Positions 50,348 to 58,934 of a DNA stretch of 64,000 nt are shown here, piece by piece. The stretch's first letter is position 1. Each line of letters begins with the position of its first letter. Origin of the DNA: Croceibacterium selenioxidans (GTDB lineage Bacteria > Pseudomonadota > Alphaproteobacteria > Sphingomonadales > Sphingomonadaceae); assembly GCF_018599195.1 (NCBI RefSeq), contig NZ_JAHFVK010000001.1, positions 1,178,001 to 1,242,000 on the forward strand, in the 5' to 3' direction. The translations under genes and the position numbers were made by a program. Below the pieces are notes generated by a model. It made no database searches. It was not told the DNA's origin and saw only the letters and a program-made list of their open reading frames with translations.

Positions 50348-50896
50348 TTACCGCTCGATCGTTCCTTCGCGGCGGATCTTCCGCTGCAATTGCATCACGC
50401 CGTAAAGCAGCGCCTCGGCGGTCGGCGGGCAACCGGGGACGTAGATGTCCACCGGCACGATCCTGTCGCAGCCGCGTACAACGCTGTAGCTGTAATGGTA
50501 ATAGCCGCCACCGTTGGCGCAGCTACCCATGGAGATCACGTACTTGGGGTCCGACATCTGGTCGTAGACCTTGCGCAGTGCCGGAGCCATCTTGTTGCAC
50601 AGCGTTCCGGCCACGATCATGACGTCCGACTGACGCGGCGACGCGCGTGGGGCGACGCCGAAACGCTCCATGTCGTAGCGCGGCATGTTCACGTGGATCA
50701 TCTCGACCGCGCAACACGCGAGACCGAAAGTCATCCACCATAGCGAGCCGGTGCGGGCCCACTGAAACAACTCTTCGGTCGAGGTGACGAGGAAACCCTT
50801 GTCGTTGACCTCTCCCTGAAGCGCATTGAAGAAATCCGCATCGGGTGTGCGGATATCGCCGGGCTGCGCCGCTGGTACGGGCTGGTTCACTCCCAT
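50348..50896 (-). CDS. nuoB: NADH-quinone oxidoreductase subunit B
   Basis: Carries cluster N2, which passes electrons to quinone. The long open frame (255 residues) includes upstream nuoA sequence; the true start is ATG 50896, or GTG 50890, which overlaps the nuoA stop. 182 residues. N2 ligands are [29 protein letters not shown] and [10 protein letters not shown]. One base separates its stop from nuoC. Confidence 0.95.
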   Translation of the reverse strand: MGVNQPVPAAQPGDIRTPDADFFNALQGEVNDKGFLVTSTEELFQWARTGSLWWMTFGLACCAVEMIHVNMPRYDMERFGVAPRASPRQSDVMIVAGTLCNKMAPALRKVYDQMSDPKYVISMGSCANGGGYYHYSYSVVRGCDRIVPVDIYVPGCPPTAEALLYGVMQLQRKIRREGTIER

Positions 50897-51261
50897 TCCA
50901 GAGCTCCCTTCTTCCACGCATAAGCAAGGCCCACCGCCAGTTCGAACAGGAACACCATCATAGTGATCCAGCCCGGCCATCCGGTGAGGTCGAGACTGAC
51001 CGCCCAGGGAAACAAGAACGCTGCTTCGAGGTCGAAAATGATGAAGAGGATCGCAATCAGGTAAAACCTGACATCGAACTGGCTGCGCGGATCTTCGAAC
51101 GCGGGGAAGCCGCATTCGTATTCGCTGAGCTTCTCCGCCGAGGGATTATGCGTGCCGGTAAGGCGCGCAACTCCCATCGGGAGGAATACGAAGGCGGCCG
51201 ACAAGCCTCCCGCGATGAGGAGGAAGATCAGAATCGGCAGATATTGTTCGAGGTCGACCAC
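50887..51261 (-). CDS. nuoA: NADH-quinone oxidoreductase subunit A
   Basis: Three-helix membrane subunit at the start of the operon. 124 residues from GTG 51261 with AGAGG upstream. The conserved loop [20 protein letters not shown], containing the Cys of the active/deactive switch region, and the helix [16 protein letters not shown] are present. First gene of the 18.7-kb nuo-birA-coaX-rnj run. Confidence 0.96.
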   Translation of the reverse strand: MVDLEQYLPILIFLLIAGGLSAAFVFLPMGVARLTGTHNPSAEKLSEYECGFPAFEDPRSQFDVRFYLIAILFIIFDLEAAFLFPWAVSLDLTGWPGWITMMVFLFELAVGLAYAWKKGALEWE

Positions 51262-51537
51262 AAACGCCTCTGAAGATGAATCGAAGGGCGGAATTCGGTT
51301 GGGCCTCTAGGCCTAGCCCCATGATACTGCAAGGCCCGGACTCCGCGAAAATTCGTTCGTTCCCGACGCTTGCCACCGGTTCGAAAGGCCAGTCATTTTC
51401 TTAATCTGCGAATGCCTCTCACTAGCAGACATCATGGCGTCATTTGGGGCCTTTGTGTCAGCTTGAGCAAAGCCCCAATTGCCATGCACCGGGGCCGTCA
51501 CTACCTATCGAGACATCATCAGCAGAAGGCCTCGTTC
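51262..51537. promoter_or_regulatory. Divergent control region between nuoA and the thiolase gene
   Basis: 276 bases without a gene. On the nuoA side, minus-strand TTGCAG and TAGAGG, 17 bases apart (about 51304-51332), are a weak promoter candidate, and the perfect palindrome CTAGGCCTAG (51307-51316) overlaps it. On the thiolase side, TGGGGC-C-TTTG (51445-51455) pairs with CAAA-GCCCCA (51468-51477), without a T-tract. No recognised operator was seen. Confidence 0.4.
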
Positions 51538-52734
51538 ATGCCCTCATTCAATGATTCCGATCCGATCGTCATTCTTTCCTATGCCCGCACCCCGATGGGC
51601 GGAATGCAGGGCGTGTTGGCCGACGTGCAGGCCACCGAGCTCGGCGCTACGGCGGTGAAGGCCGCGGTAGAACGTGCCGGCGTAAGCGGTGAGGACATTG
51701 ATCGGATCTACATGGGATGCGTCCTTCCCGCCGGACTGGGCCAGGCGCCCGCCCGCCAGGCCGCACTCAAGGCCGGATTGCCCAATTCGGTCGAGGCTAC
51801 GACGGTCAACAAGGTCTGCGGCAGCGGCATGCAGACTGTCATCATGGGCGCCGAAGCGCTCGCCTCCGGCACTGTCGACCTTGTCGTCGCAGGTGGCATG
51901 GAGAGTATGACCAACGCCCCGTATCTCCTCAAAAAGCACCGTTCCGGCGCGCGCTTTGGCCATGATACCGTCTACGATCACATGGCGCTCGACGGTCTGG
52001 AAGACGCTTACGAGCCCGGCAAGGCCATGGGCTCCTTCGCTCAATGCACGGCCGACGAATACCAGCTCACTCGCCAGGACATGGACGAATACGCCATCGA
52101 GTCGCTGGCCCGGGCTAACAATGCCATTCAGAGCGGCGCCTTCGCCGATGAGGTCGTCCCCGTCACGGTCAAGACCCGAAAGGGTGATGTAACGGTCGCT
52201 ACCGATGAACAGCCCGGCAAGGGCAATCCTGCCAAGATTCCGGAGCTTCGCGCGGCCTTCGCCAAGGACGGTACCATTACCGCCGCGACCTCGAGTTCGA
52301 TATCGGACGGCGCCGCGGCCGTGGTCATCACGCGTGAGAGCGTGGCGAAAGCCGAAGGCAAGACGCCGGTCGCCCGCATCGTCGCCATGGGCGCGCACGC
52401 GCAAGCTCCCAAGGACTTCACCACCGCCCCGGTTGGCGCGATCCGCAAGGTGCTCGACGAGGCCGGGTGGTCGGTAGACGATGTCGACTTGTGGGAAGTG
52501 AACGAGGCCTTTGCCTGCGTCGCCATGTTCGCGATGCGCGACATCGGCATCCCGCACGAAAAGATCAATATCCACGGCGGCGCCACGGCGCTGGGCCATC
52601 CGATCGGAGCCAGCGGCACTCGTATCATCGTCACCCTCCTCAACGCCCTCAGGCAGAAGGGCCTCAAGCGTGGCGTGGCGAGCCTGTGCATTGGCGGGGG
52701 TGAAGGCACAGCGGTGGCGGTCGAGCTGCTTTAG
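51538..52734 (+). CDS. Acetyl-CoA acetyltransferase (thiolase)
   Basis: Condenses two acetyl-CoA or cleaves acetoacetyl-CoA; roles in fatty-acid breakdown, ketone bodies or polyhydroxyalkanoate synthesis cannot be told apart here. 398 residues from ATG 51538 with GAAGG eight bases before. The nucleophilic Cys is in NKVCGSGMQ, the second active-site residues are in NIHGGATALGHPIGASG, and the last Cys is in SLCIGGGEG. No phaB or other pathway gene is adjacent. Confidence 0.93.
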   Translation: MPSFNDSDPIVILSYARTPMGGMQGVLADVQATELGATAVKAAVERAGVSGEDIDRIYMGCVLPAGLGQAPARQAALKAGLPNSVEATTVNKVCGSGMQTVIMGAEALASGTVDLVVAGGMESMTNAPYLLKKHRSGARFGHDTVYDHMALDGLEDAYEPGKAMGSFAQCTADEYQLTRQDMDEYAIESLARANNAIQSGAFADEVVPVTVKTRKGDVTVATDEQPGKGNPAKIPELRAAFAKDGTITAATSSSISDGAAAVVITRESVAKAEGKTPVARIVAMGAHAQAPKDFTTAPVGAIRKVLDEAGWSVDDVDLWEVNEAFACVAMFAMRDIGIPHEKINIHGGATALGHPIGASGTRIIVTLLNALRQKGLKRGVASLCIGGGEGTAVAVELL

Positions 52735-52819
52735 CCCCTCGCCTCCGCGTGATGCGAAATCGCTCTTTCGCAAACCTAAACCATGTTAATCGTGGCTCCC
52801 TCCAAACAGGAGGGGTGCC

Positions 52820-53212
52820 ATGAAAAAGCTCGTGTTCATCGGCGTGCTCGCTGCCCTAGCCGCCTGCTCACAATCCAATACACCCGCGAAATCCGAGGCG
52901 GCCGATGTGGCCTCCGCGCCCACCGGGACGGCCGCCGCCTTCTCGCTGCAGCCGGGAGTCTATGACTACAAGCGCTCCGATGGCCTGACGGGTATCAATA
53001 CCGTCAATGCCGACGGTACGTTCTCAAACGCCAGATCAACCGGCGAAGTGGAAACCGGCAAGTGGGCCCAGGAAGGCGACCTTAGCTGCCTGACCCCGGA
53101 CGGCGAAGGCAGGGCCAAGCGCTGCTATACCTTCACGCGACCGGATGCCGAAGGGAAGTTCACCGGAACAATGGCCGATGGCGTAACTATCGAGGTTCGC
53201 AAGATCAGCTGA
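52820..53212 (+). CDS. Small lipoprotein, paralogue 1 of 3
   Basis: 130 residues. The lipoprotein signal is MKKLVFIGVLAALAAC. After an Ala/Ser linker, the domain begins QPGVYDYKRSDGLTGINTVN and continues DGTFSN, EVETGKWAQEGDLSCL and AKRCYTF, ending EVRKIS. Two Cys in the mature domain could form a disulphide. The two following genes encode relatives. No named family known to me. GGAGG stands a few bases before the ATG. Confidence 0.8.
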   Translation: MKKLVFIGVLAALAACSQSNTPAKSEAADVASAPTGTAAAFSLQPGVYDYKRSDGLTGINTVNADGTFSNARSTGEVETGKWAQEGDLSCLTPDGEGRAKRCYTFTRPDAEGKFTGTMADGVTIEVRKIS

Positions 53213-53385
53213 TAACCCTCGTCCGGTGCGACCATAATTGCTCGCCTAACCTTTACGGTGCCTATGAGCACCGCCTGGGCGATTGCCTTCTGACCGCACT
53301 ACGTGCGCAATAAAGATTTACGAAAACACTCATTTTGCGCGCCGATTCATGATAAGAGCGCGGCTCTCCAAGATGGAGGCAAGCC

Positions 53386-53766
53386 ATGAAAACGATCGCA
53401 CTTGTTTGCGTACTGGCTGCCTTGGCCGCTTGCTCCCGAAGCGAAACACCGGCGGAGCGAGAGGCGGCGGAAGCTGCGGCAGCGCCAATCGGGCCCTATC
53501 AGCTTGAGGCAGGCACTTACTCATATACGCGCTCCGATGGGGTGTCCGGCGTCAATACGCTCGCCGCTGATGGCACCTTCTCCAATGCTGTGACCGGCGG
53601 CGAGGTTGAAACCGGCAAGTGGGGGCAGGAAGGTGAACTGGGCTGCCTTGTCCCCGACGATGGCACGGCGAAGCGCTGCTACCGGTTCAGTCGACCAGAC
53701 AGCAAAGGCCTGTTCACTGGCGTCATGGCAGACGGTCTGACGGTTGAAGTGCGCAAGGTCACCTGA
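53386..53766 (+). CDS. Small lipoprotein, paralogue 2 of 3
   Basis: 126 residues, close to paralogue 1: same signal type (LAALAAC), then LEAGTYSYTRSDGVSGVNTL, DGTFSN, GEVETGKWGQEGELGCL, KRCYRFSRPD and a terminal EVRKVT. The upstream 173 bases hold GCGCAA at about 53306 and TTTTGCGC at about 53334, which could pair. Both Cys of the domain are kept. Signs of a tandem duplication are clear. Confidence 0.8.
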   Translation: MKTIALVCVLAALAACSRSETPAEREAAEAAAAPIGPYQLEAGTYSYTRSDGVSGVNTLAADGTFSNAVTGGEVETGKWGQEGELGCLVPDDGTAKRCYRFSRPDSKGLFTGVMADGLTVEVRKVT

Positions 53767-53847
53767 CCGGGCCGGTGACTGCTCGTTTCCCGCCCTCCGG
53801 ATAGCAGTGCAGAACGCCGTGGGTTGGGCGCTTAGGTAAGGACAAAC

Positions 53848-54234
53848 ATGAAGCGACTCGTTTTCGCAGCCATCCTCCTGGGCGGAACTCTCGCAGCTTG
53901 CGATCAGGCTGCCGAAGAATCCGACGAACCGGAAACCATTACGGCCGCGGACATCCCACCCTCCGAAACGTCGACAGCCGGGACGTACCAGGTCACGCTT
54001 GCGGATGGGACGAAGGGGACTTCAACTCTTGCTGAAGACGGGCGCTATGTGGACCGTTTCGGTGGGCAGACTGAAGAGGGTAACTGGGCCGAGGTAGACG
54101 GCAAAACCTGCTTCGATCCTGACGAGGGAGGCGCGATAACACGCTGCTACGTCCTTGGTGAAACGGCAGCTGACGGCACGTTCGTCGCCACCCCGGACAC
54201 GGGCGACCCGGTGACGGTGAAAAAGGTCAGTTAA
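53848..54234 (+). CDS. Small lipoprotein, paralogue 3 of 3 (diverged)
   Basis: 128 residues. Lipobox GGTLAAC, then an acidic linker (EESDEPETITAADIP) and the same domain order as its neighbours: GTYQVTLADGTKGTSTLAEDG, TEEGNWAEVDGKTCFDP, TRCYVLGETAADGTF and VTVKKVS. It is more diverged and more acidic than the first two but keeps the two Cys and the terminal motif. An 81-base gap precedes it. Confidence 0.78.
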   Translation: MKRLVFAAILLGGTLAACDQAAEESDEPETITAADIPPSETSTAGTYQVTLADGTKGTSTLAEDGRYVDRFGGQTEEGNWAEVDGKTCFDPDEGGAITRCYVLGETAADGTFVATPDTGDPVTVKKVS

Positions 54235-54267
54235 AGCGTTGCGGGACGCGAGGCGGAAGTCCCGGCC

Positions 54268-54738
54268 TCAGGGTTCGCCGTCGCCCCACAAGCGATCCTC
54301 GCGGATCCAGCCCTTGTGACCGGCAATGTCAATTCGGCACCAACCCGAATCGCAATCGCCCAGTGAACCGACATTGCCGGGCTCTACCTTCCAAAGCAGC
54401 TTGGCGTCGGAATCGCCACTCGCGCGAATGTCCGCCAGCCCATTGCCTACGACAATGGCTCCGCGTTTCGGATTGAGCAGGCGAGCCACTATCCATCCGC
54501 GTTCACCGTCCGGATCTTCCACCAGGCGCCAGCCTTCCCGCAGGCGGATGACTTTCACCGGCAGACCTTCGCGTTGATATACCCATTCGATGGGAAAGGC
54601 CTCGCTCGGCCCAACCCGCATGTTCACTTCTTCGGAACGGAGCGTCGCCCAATAGGGCACCTCCCGATCCTGCGCGGACACAGGAACGGCGATCGAGGCA
54701 AGCAACAGAGAGATAGCCGAGACGGCGAAGGGACGCAT
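54268..54738 (-). CDS. Exported SH3-like domain protein
   Basis: 156 residues with a signal peptide (LLLASIAVPVSAQ). The mature part has two bacterial SH3-like repeats: ATLRSEEVNMRVGPSEAFPI with a WRLVEDPDGERGWIVARLL end, and a second one, GLADIRASGDSDAKLL to GWCRIDIAGHKGWIREDRLWG. Such domains often bind peptidoglycan or other proteins in the periplasm. It converges on the lipoprotein cluster. Confidence 0.85.
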   Translation of the reverse strand: MRPFAVSAISLLLASIAVPVSAQDREVPYWATLRSEEVNMRVGPSEAFPIEWVYQREGLPVKVIRLREGWRLVEDPDGERGWIVARLLNPKRGAIVVGNGLADIRASGDSDAKLLWKVEPGNVGSLGDCDSGWCRIDIAGHKGWIREDRLWGDGEP

Positions 54739-54761
54739 CGAGCCTCCCTAACAGGGACGAG

Positions 54762-54812
54762 GGGCGGCCTTCAACCGGGGACTATCCTTAATAGCTCCCG
54801 GTCAGGCCGCCC
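54762..54812. terminator. Long nested hairpin between two minus-strand genes
   Basis: GGGCGGCCT (54762-54770) pairs with AGGCCGCCC (54804-54812); inside, CCGGGGA (54775-54781) pairs with CTCCCGG (54795-54801), allowing a wobble, and CTAT (54782-54785) with ATAG (54791-54794). It fills most of the gap between the nitronate-monooxygenase and SH3 genes. There is no T-tract, so it may be an RNA-processing or extragenic element rather than a normal terminator. Confidence 0.6.
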
Positions 54813-54821
54813 TTCCCCAAA

Positions 54822-56228
54822 TCAATCCCCGGTCAGGATACGATCGACCAGTTGCTTCACCGTGGGGGTGAAGTTGTTGGAGTAGAACGGGTCCTGCTTG
54901 AACCGGAACGCGGCGTGGCCCGCGAACATCAGGTTCTGTTCGGTATCTCCACCGTGCGCGATGTCCTGCAGGGTCTTCTGAATGCAGAAGCTGCGCGGGT
55001 CGGCAAGGCGGCCGGTGGTGTAATCGTCGTGGTCCTTCCACGAAGAGAACCCGCAGTGCGACAGGCAGCCCATGCAAGCGGCCTGATCCTCACGGATAAC
55101 GGCCCGTTCCGCGGGTGTCACGAAGACGACCGTATCGTCGGGCGTCTTGAGCGCTTCGGTGTAACCCTGGGCAACCCATTCCCGAGCATGGGCCAGATCC
55201 TGGGGAGCAACCCAGAAGTTCTTCCCCTTGACGCCTGCGTCAAGCTGCACGGTGTGTTCACCGGCCTGGACACGCGAGTAGGGTATTTGCCGAGCGCTGC
55301 GCGCCTCGAGCGAGCGCAGGAACGGGTTGCGCACGGCCGAGCTATAAAAGCCCGTCGGCGAAAAACGATGCAGCAACACGTCGCCTTCGTCGAGCGTGCG
55401 CAGGCGGTCCTTCCAGCCTTGCGGGATCGGGCTCTCTTCGGTCAGCAGCGGCCGCGTGCCGTACTGAAACGCGATCTGGCCGAGTTCAGGGTTGTCGATC
55501 CAGTGCTCCCACTCGCGCAAGAACCACACGCCACCAGCCATGATGATGGGCACGTCGTCGGAGATTCCCTCAGCACGCATGGTTTCGCGAACTGCCTTCA
55601 CCCGCGGAAACGGATCTTCCGGCTTAAGCGGATCTTCGGCGTTTGAGAGACCGTTGTGTCCGCCCGCGAGCCACGGATCCTCGTAAACCACGGCCCCCAT
55701 CAACTCGCTGACCTTGTGGTAGGCGCGCTTCCACAGCGCGCGGAACGCACGGGCTGAGCTGATAATCGGCAAGTAGTTGACGTTGTAGCGCGCGGCGATC
55801 TCGGACAGCTTGTAGGGCATGCCCGCGCCGCAGGTGACGCCGGCAACGAGGCCCTTGGTCCGCTCGAGAACGCCTTCCAGCACTTGCTGGGCGCCACCCA
55901 TTTCCCACAGCACGTTGATATTGATCGCGCCCTTGCCACCGGCCAGATCGTAGGCACGACGAACCTGCTCTACCGCACCGTCGATCGCATAGCGGATCAG
56001 CTGGTCGTGCCGTTCGGTCCGGGTGAGCTGATCGTAGATCTGCGGTATGATCCGGCCTTCCGCGTCGTAGCTATCGGCGTTGACCGCGCTCACGGTACCG
56101 ATTCCGCCCGCGGCCGCCCAAGCGCCGGAGCTCATATGATTGGTCGCGGAAACGCCCTTGCCGCCCTCAACGAGCGGCCAGACTTCCCGGCCAGCGTACA
56201 TGATGGGTTTCAAACCCTTAAAACTCAT
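54822..56228 (-). CDS. Nitronate monooxygenase / 2-nitropropane dioxygenase-family flavoprotein
   Basis: FMN-dependent TIM-barrel enzyme family that oxidises nitronates; some members have other roles. 468 residues from ATG 56228, with AGGA upstream. Visible: GLVAGVTCGAGMPYKLSEIA, PIIMAGGVWFLREWEHWI and FQYGTRPLLTEESPI (FMN phosphate and ring sites). The C-terminal 120 residues add a Cys motif, CMGCLSHCGFSSW, that might bind metal or an iron-sulfur cluster and is not part of the simplest family members. It follows the methyltransferase gene after 22 bases. Confidence 0.8.
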   Translation of the reverse strand: MSFKGLKPIMYAGREVWPLVEGGKGVSATNHMSSGAWAAAGGIGTVSAVNADSYDAEGRIIPQIYDQLTRTERHDQLIRYAIDGAVEQVRRAYDLAGGKGAININVLWEMGGAQQVLEGVLERTKGLVAGVTCGAGMPYKLSEIAARYNVNYLPIISSARAFRALWKRAYHKVSELMGAVVYEDPWLAGGHNGLSNAEDPLKPEDPFPRVKAVRETMRAEGISDDVPIIMAGGVWFLREWEHWIDNPELGQIAFQYGTRPLLTEESPIPQGWKDRLRTLDEGDVLLHRFSPTGFYSSAVRNPFLRSLEARSARQIPYSRVQAGEHTVQLDAGVKGKNFWVAPQDLAHAREWVAQGYTEALKTPDDTVVFVTPAERAVIREDQAACMGCLSHCGFSSWKDHDDYTTGRLADPRSFCIQKTLQDIAHGGDTEQNLMFAGHAAFRFKQDPFYSNNFTPTVKQLVDRILTGD

Positions 56229-56250
56229 TGTCAAATCCTACCGTCGTCCG

Positions 56251-56991
56251 TCAGGACGATGCTTCCCTGTTGTTGCCTTGCCCCTTGCAAGGCTGAATTT
56301 CGCCCGGTTCCGGCCGCGGGCCCACGGCTTCAAATCGGGCATAATACCCGGCAAGTTCCGGCTTGCGAACAAATTCCACCAATCGAAAGCCAACCTGCTG
56401 GAATTCGCAGAACAACAGTTCCGGGCTTATTCCGTGCTGGCGACCTACGTCCACCACGATCACCTGCCCACCTTCGGCTAGAGCCGGCCGCAAGCGCCAA
56501 AGGAACGCATAGGGCTCTTCCACCTCGTGGTACATGTCGACCAGGAAGATACGGTCAAAGCTGTTGGGCGGGAGCCTTGGATCGTCCGGCGCGCCAAGCT
56601 TGATCGAAACATTGTCGAGACGCTCATCCTCCACGCGCCGCCCTAGGCGGGCCAGAGCGTCACGATCGATATCCTGCGCCAGAACGCGCCCTTCCGGTCC
56701 GACCCTCTCTGCCAGACGTACCGTGTAATAGCCGTCACCTGCGCCGATATCGGCCACGGTCATACCGGGTTCGATATGCGCCAGGTCCATGACCGTAGCG
56801 GCCTCGTTCCGATTGTCCCGCGCCTCCTCAGGAGTGACCGCCGGCTTGCCCGCTTGCGATACCGGTCGGTAAGCGCGCGGAAACTCGCGTGATGTCTCCG
56901 GCCTGTCGCTGTCGTCTGGAGAGCTGTCGCAAGCAGCATTGCCTACGAGCAAAAGGGTGGCCAAAGCCAATCGGGCGAATGCACTACCCAT
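56251..56991 (-). CDS. SAM-dependent methyltransferase with an export-like N-terminus
   Basis: 246 residues. The Rossmann methyltransferase core is clear: TVADIGAGDGYYTVRLAERV (SAM site), LAQDIDRDAL, FDRIFLVDMYHEVE and GGQVIVVDVG. Before it stands a hydrophobic segment ending LLLVGNAAC, which looks like a signal or lipoprotein signal, although the residue three before the Cys is Asn and not the usual Leu. Extracytoplasmic methyltransferases are odd because SAM is cytosolic. It follows prfB by 11 bases. Confidence 0.75.
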   Translation of the reverse strand: MGSAFARLALATLLLVGNAACDSSPDDSDRPETSREFPRAYRPVSQAGKPAVTPEEARDNRNEAATVMDLAHIEPGMTVADIGAGDGYYTVRLAERVGPEGRVLAQDIDRDALARLGRRVEDERLDNVSIKLGAPDDPRLPPNSFDRIFLVDMYHEVEEPYAFLWRLRPALAEGGQVIVVDVGRQHGISPELLFCEFQQVGFRLVEFVRKPELAGYYARFEAVGPRPEPGEIQPCKGQGNNREASS

Positions 56992-57002
56992 CCCGTGTGG
57001 CG

Positions 57003-58130
57003 TCAGTCGACGTCCTCCACTTCGACAGCTTCGCCGGTAACCCGCTGCGCCAACGCGGCGGCAATGAAGTCGTCGATCTCACCGTCAAGCACATCCCCGG
57101 GCGCAGTCGACGTCACACCCGTGCGCAAGTCCTTCACCATCTGGTACGGCTGAAGCACATAGCTGCGAATCTGGTGGCCCCAGCCAATTTCGGTCTTGGC
57201 CTGGTACTGGCCCAAAGCTTCGGCCTCGCGCTTGGCTAGTTCTGCCTCGTAGAGACGCGCCTTCAGCATGTTCATCGCCGTTGCGCGGTTCTTGTGCTGG
57301 CTTCGGTCGTTCTGGCTCGCCACCACGATCCCGGTCGGAATGTGGGTGATGCGCACCGCGCTGTCCGTGGTGTTGATGTGCTGCCCGCCGGCACCGCTGG
57401 AACGATAGGTATCGATCCTGAGGTCGCCGTCGTTGATTTCGATTTCGATGTCGTCGTCGATCACCGGATAGACCCAGACCGAACTGAATGAGGTGTGCCG
57501 CCGGGCCGAGCTGTCGTAAGGGCTGATGCGGACCAGGCGATGGACGCCGCTTTCGGTCTTGGCATAGCCGTAGGCGTTCTCACCCTTGATCTGTAGCGTG
57601 GCGGACTTGATGCCTGCCTGCTCGCCCGCGCCGTATTCGACGACCTCGACCTTGTAGCCTTTGCGCTCGGCCCACCGGCTGTACATGCGCAACAGCATCT
57701 CGGCCCAGTCCTGGCTCTCGGTCCCGCCCGCGCCAGCGTGGATTTCGAGATAAGTGTCGTTGCTGTCCGCCTCGCCTGCGAGGAGCGCCTGAACTTTATC
57801 GGCATCGGCCCGGTCGGCGAGGCGCTGGAGCGACGCAAGTCCTTCGGACACCACCGCCTCGTCGCCTTCCATTTCGCCGAGTTCGACGAACTCGACCGCG
57901 TCGGCCATCTCCGAGGTGATTTCCTTGACGGTACCGATAGCCGCATCGAGCCGCCGGCGCTCGCGCATCACTTCTTCCGCCCGCTTGGGATTGTCCCACA
58001 GCGACGGGTCTTCGACACGGGCGTTGAGCTCGTCGAGGCGGCGAACCGCGCGATCCCAGTCAAGCGAGCGTCTGACGAGCGCCAGCGCCGCTTCGATCCG
58101 ATCGATGTTGGCCTGCCCTTCGGCACGCAT
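57003..58130 (-). CDS. prfB: Peptide chain release factor 2
   Basis: Ends translation at UGA and UAA. 375 residues in one uninterrupted frame, so the programmed +1 frameshift of E. coli prfB is absent, as in many alphaproteobacteria. GGQ is at 248-250 ([15 protein letters not shown]). The stop-codon recognition loop reads [13 protein letters not shown], with SPY where E. coli has SPF. The peptidyl-transferase and ribosome-binding domains are complete. Confidence 0.96.
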   Translation of the reverse strand: MRAEGQANIDRIEAALALVRRSLDWDRAVRRLDELNARVEDPSLWDNPKRAEEVMRERRRLDAAIGTVKEITSEMADAVEFVELGEMEGDEAVVSEGLASLQRLADRADADKVQALLAGEADSNDTYLEIHAGAGGTESQDWAEMLLRMYSRWAERKGYKVEVVEYGAGEQAGIKSATLQIKGENAYGYAKTESGVHRLVRISPYDSSARRHTSFSSVWVYPVIDDDIEIEINDGDLRIDTYRSSGAGGQHINTTDSAVRITHIPTGIVVASQNDRSQHKNRATAMNMLKARLYEAELAKREAEALGQYQAKTEIGWGHQIRSYVLQPYQMVKDLRTGVTSTAPGDVLDGEIDDFIAAALAQRVTGEAVEVEDVD

Positions 58131-58269
58131 TTCACTTGGTCTCCATCAGAAAGCGGCCCGCCTAGCCGAGGCAGGCGCTCAGGGAAAGGGCGCGATGCGA
58201 ACCCTTCCCCGGAAGCGACCCGGAGACGCCTCGGTTCAGCCCGGCAAAGCCGGATCGGCTTTGGGACAC

Positions 58270-58815
58270 CTAACCTTTCAGCGCGCGAACCGCGGCGAGG
58301 GTTTTGTTGACGTGTTCGCGCCAATCCATGTCCGAATGGACCATGACGATCTTGCCATCCGGCGCGATCACGTAGGACGTGCGGCTGGTCAAATTGTCGT
58401 TCTTCTGGCCGTTCATGGTCAGCGCCACGTCGAACGCTTGAATGCTTGACGGAGTAGCCCGCGCGACGGGGAACGCGCCGGCACATTCTTTCTCCGAAAA
58501 CTTGGCCAAGTCCTCAACCGAATCGCCCGACATGCCGAAGACCTGCGCGCCGGCCGCCTTGAAGTCGCCGATGGCGGCAGCGAAGGCCTGAGCTTCCTGG
58601 CTGCACCCCGGCGTGAACGCCTTCGGGAAGAAGTAGAGCACGACCGGCCCCTTGCGCAGCTCCTGCTGCAAATTGAACGAGAACGCCTTCCCGTCCAGCG
58701 CGCCCTGGGTGATCAGCGATGGGACCCGTGATCCTTCCGGCAAGGCCGCGGACACGGGCGCCGTTGCGAAGATTGCGGCGGCTACGGCGGCGAAAAGCAT
58801 GGGTCGCTTGGTCAT
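58270..58815 (-). CDS. Exported AhpC/TSA-family peroxiredoxin
   Basis: 181 residues with a signal peptide (LFAAVAAAIFATAPVSAA). The peroxidatic Cys is C71 in KAFTPGCSQEAQAF, with the T of the PxxxTxxC motif at 68; C111 in KECAGAFPV is a likely resolving Cys. Similar to Bcp-type enzymes but sent to the periplasm, where it would reduce peroxides. It lies between mrcA and prfB. Confidence 0.87.
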   Translation of the reverse strand: MTKRPMLFAAVAAAIFATAPVSAALPEGSRVPSLITQGALDGKAFSFNLQQELRKGPVVLYFFPKAFTPGCSQEAQAFAAAIGDFKAAGAQVFGMSGDSVEDLAKFSEKECAGAFPVARATPSSIQAFDVALTMNGQKNDNLTSRTSYVIAPDGKIVMVHSDMDWREHVNKTLAAVRALKG

Positions 58816-58934
58816 GGCTAAATTGGCCTCCTCTGCCGGACTAAATCCATCGAACTTCTCAATAGCCTCATGCTGCCCCTAAGGTTATGCCGAAGCAACC
58901 GAATATTACCACGCGGACAAAGTCCACGCACGGG

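Noticed and set aside
51340-51370. GTTCGTTC near the nuoA promoter as a LexA box
   Set aside because: Spacing between the GTTC elements is not 7 bases; does not match GTTC-N7-GTTC.
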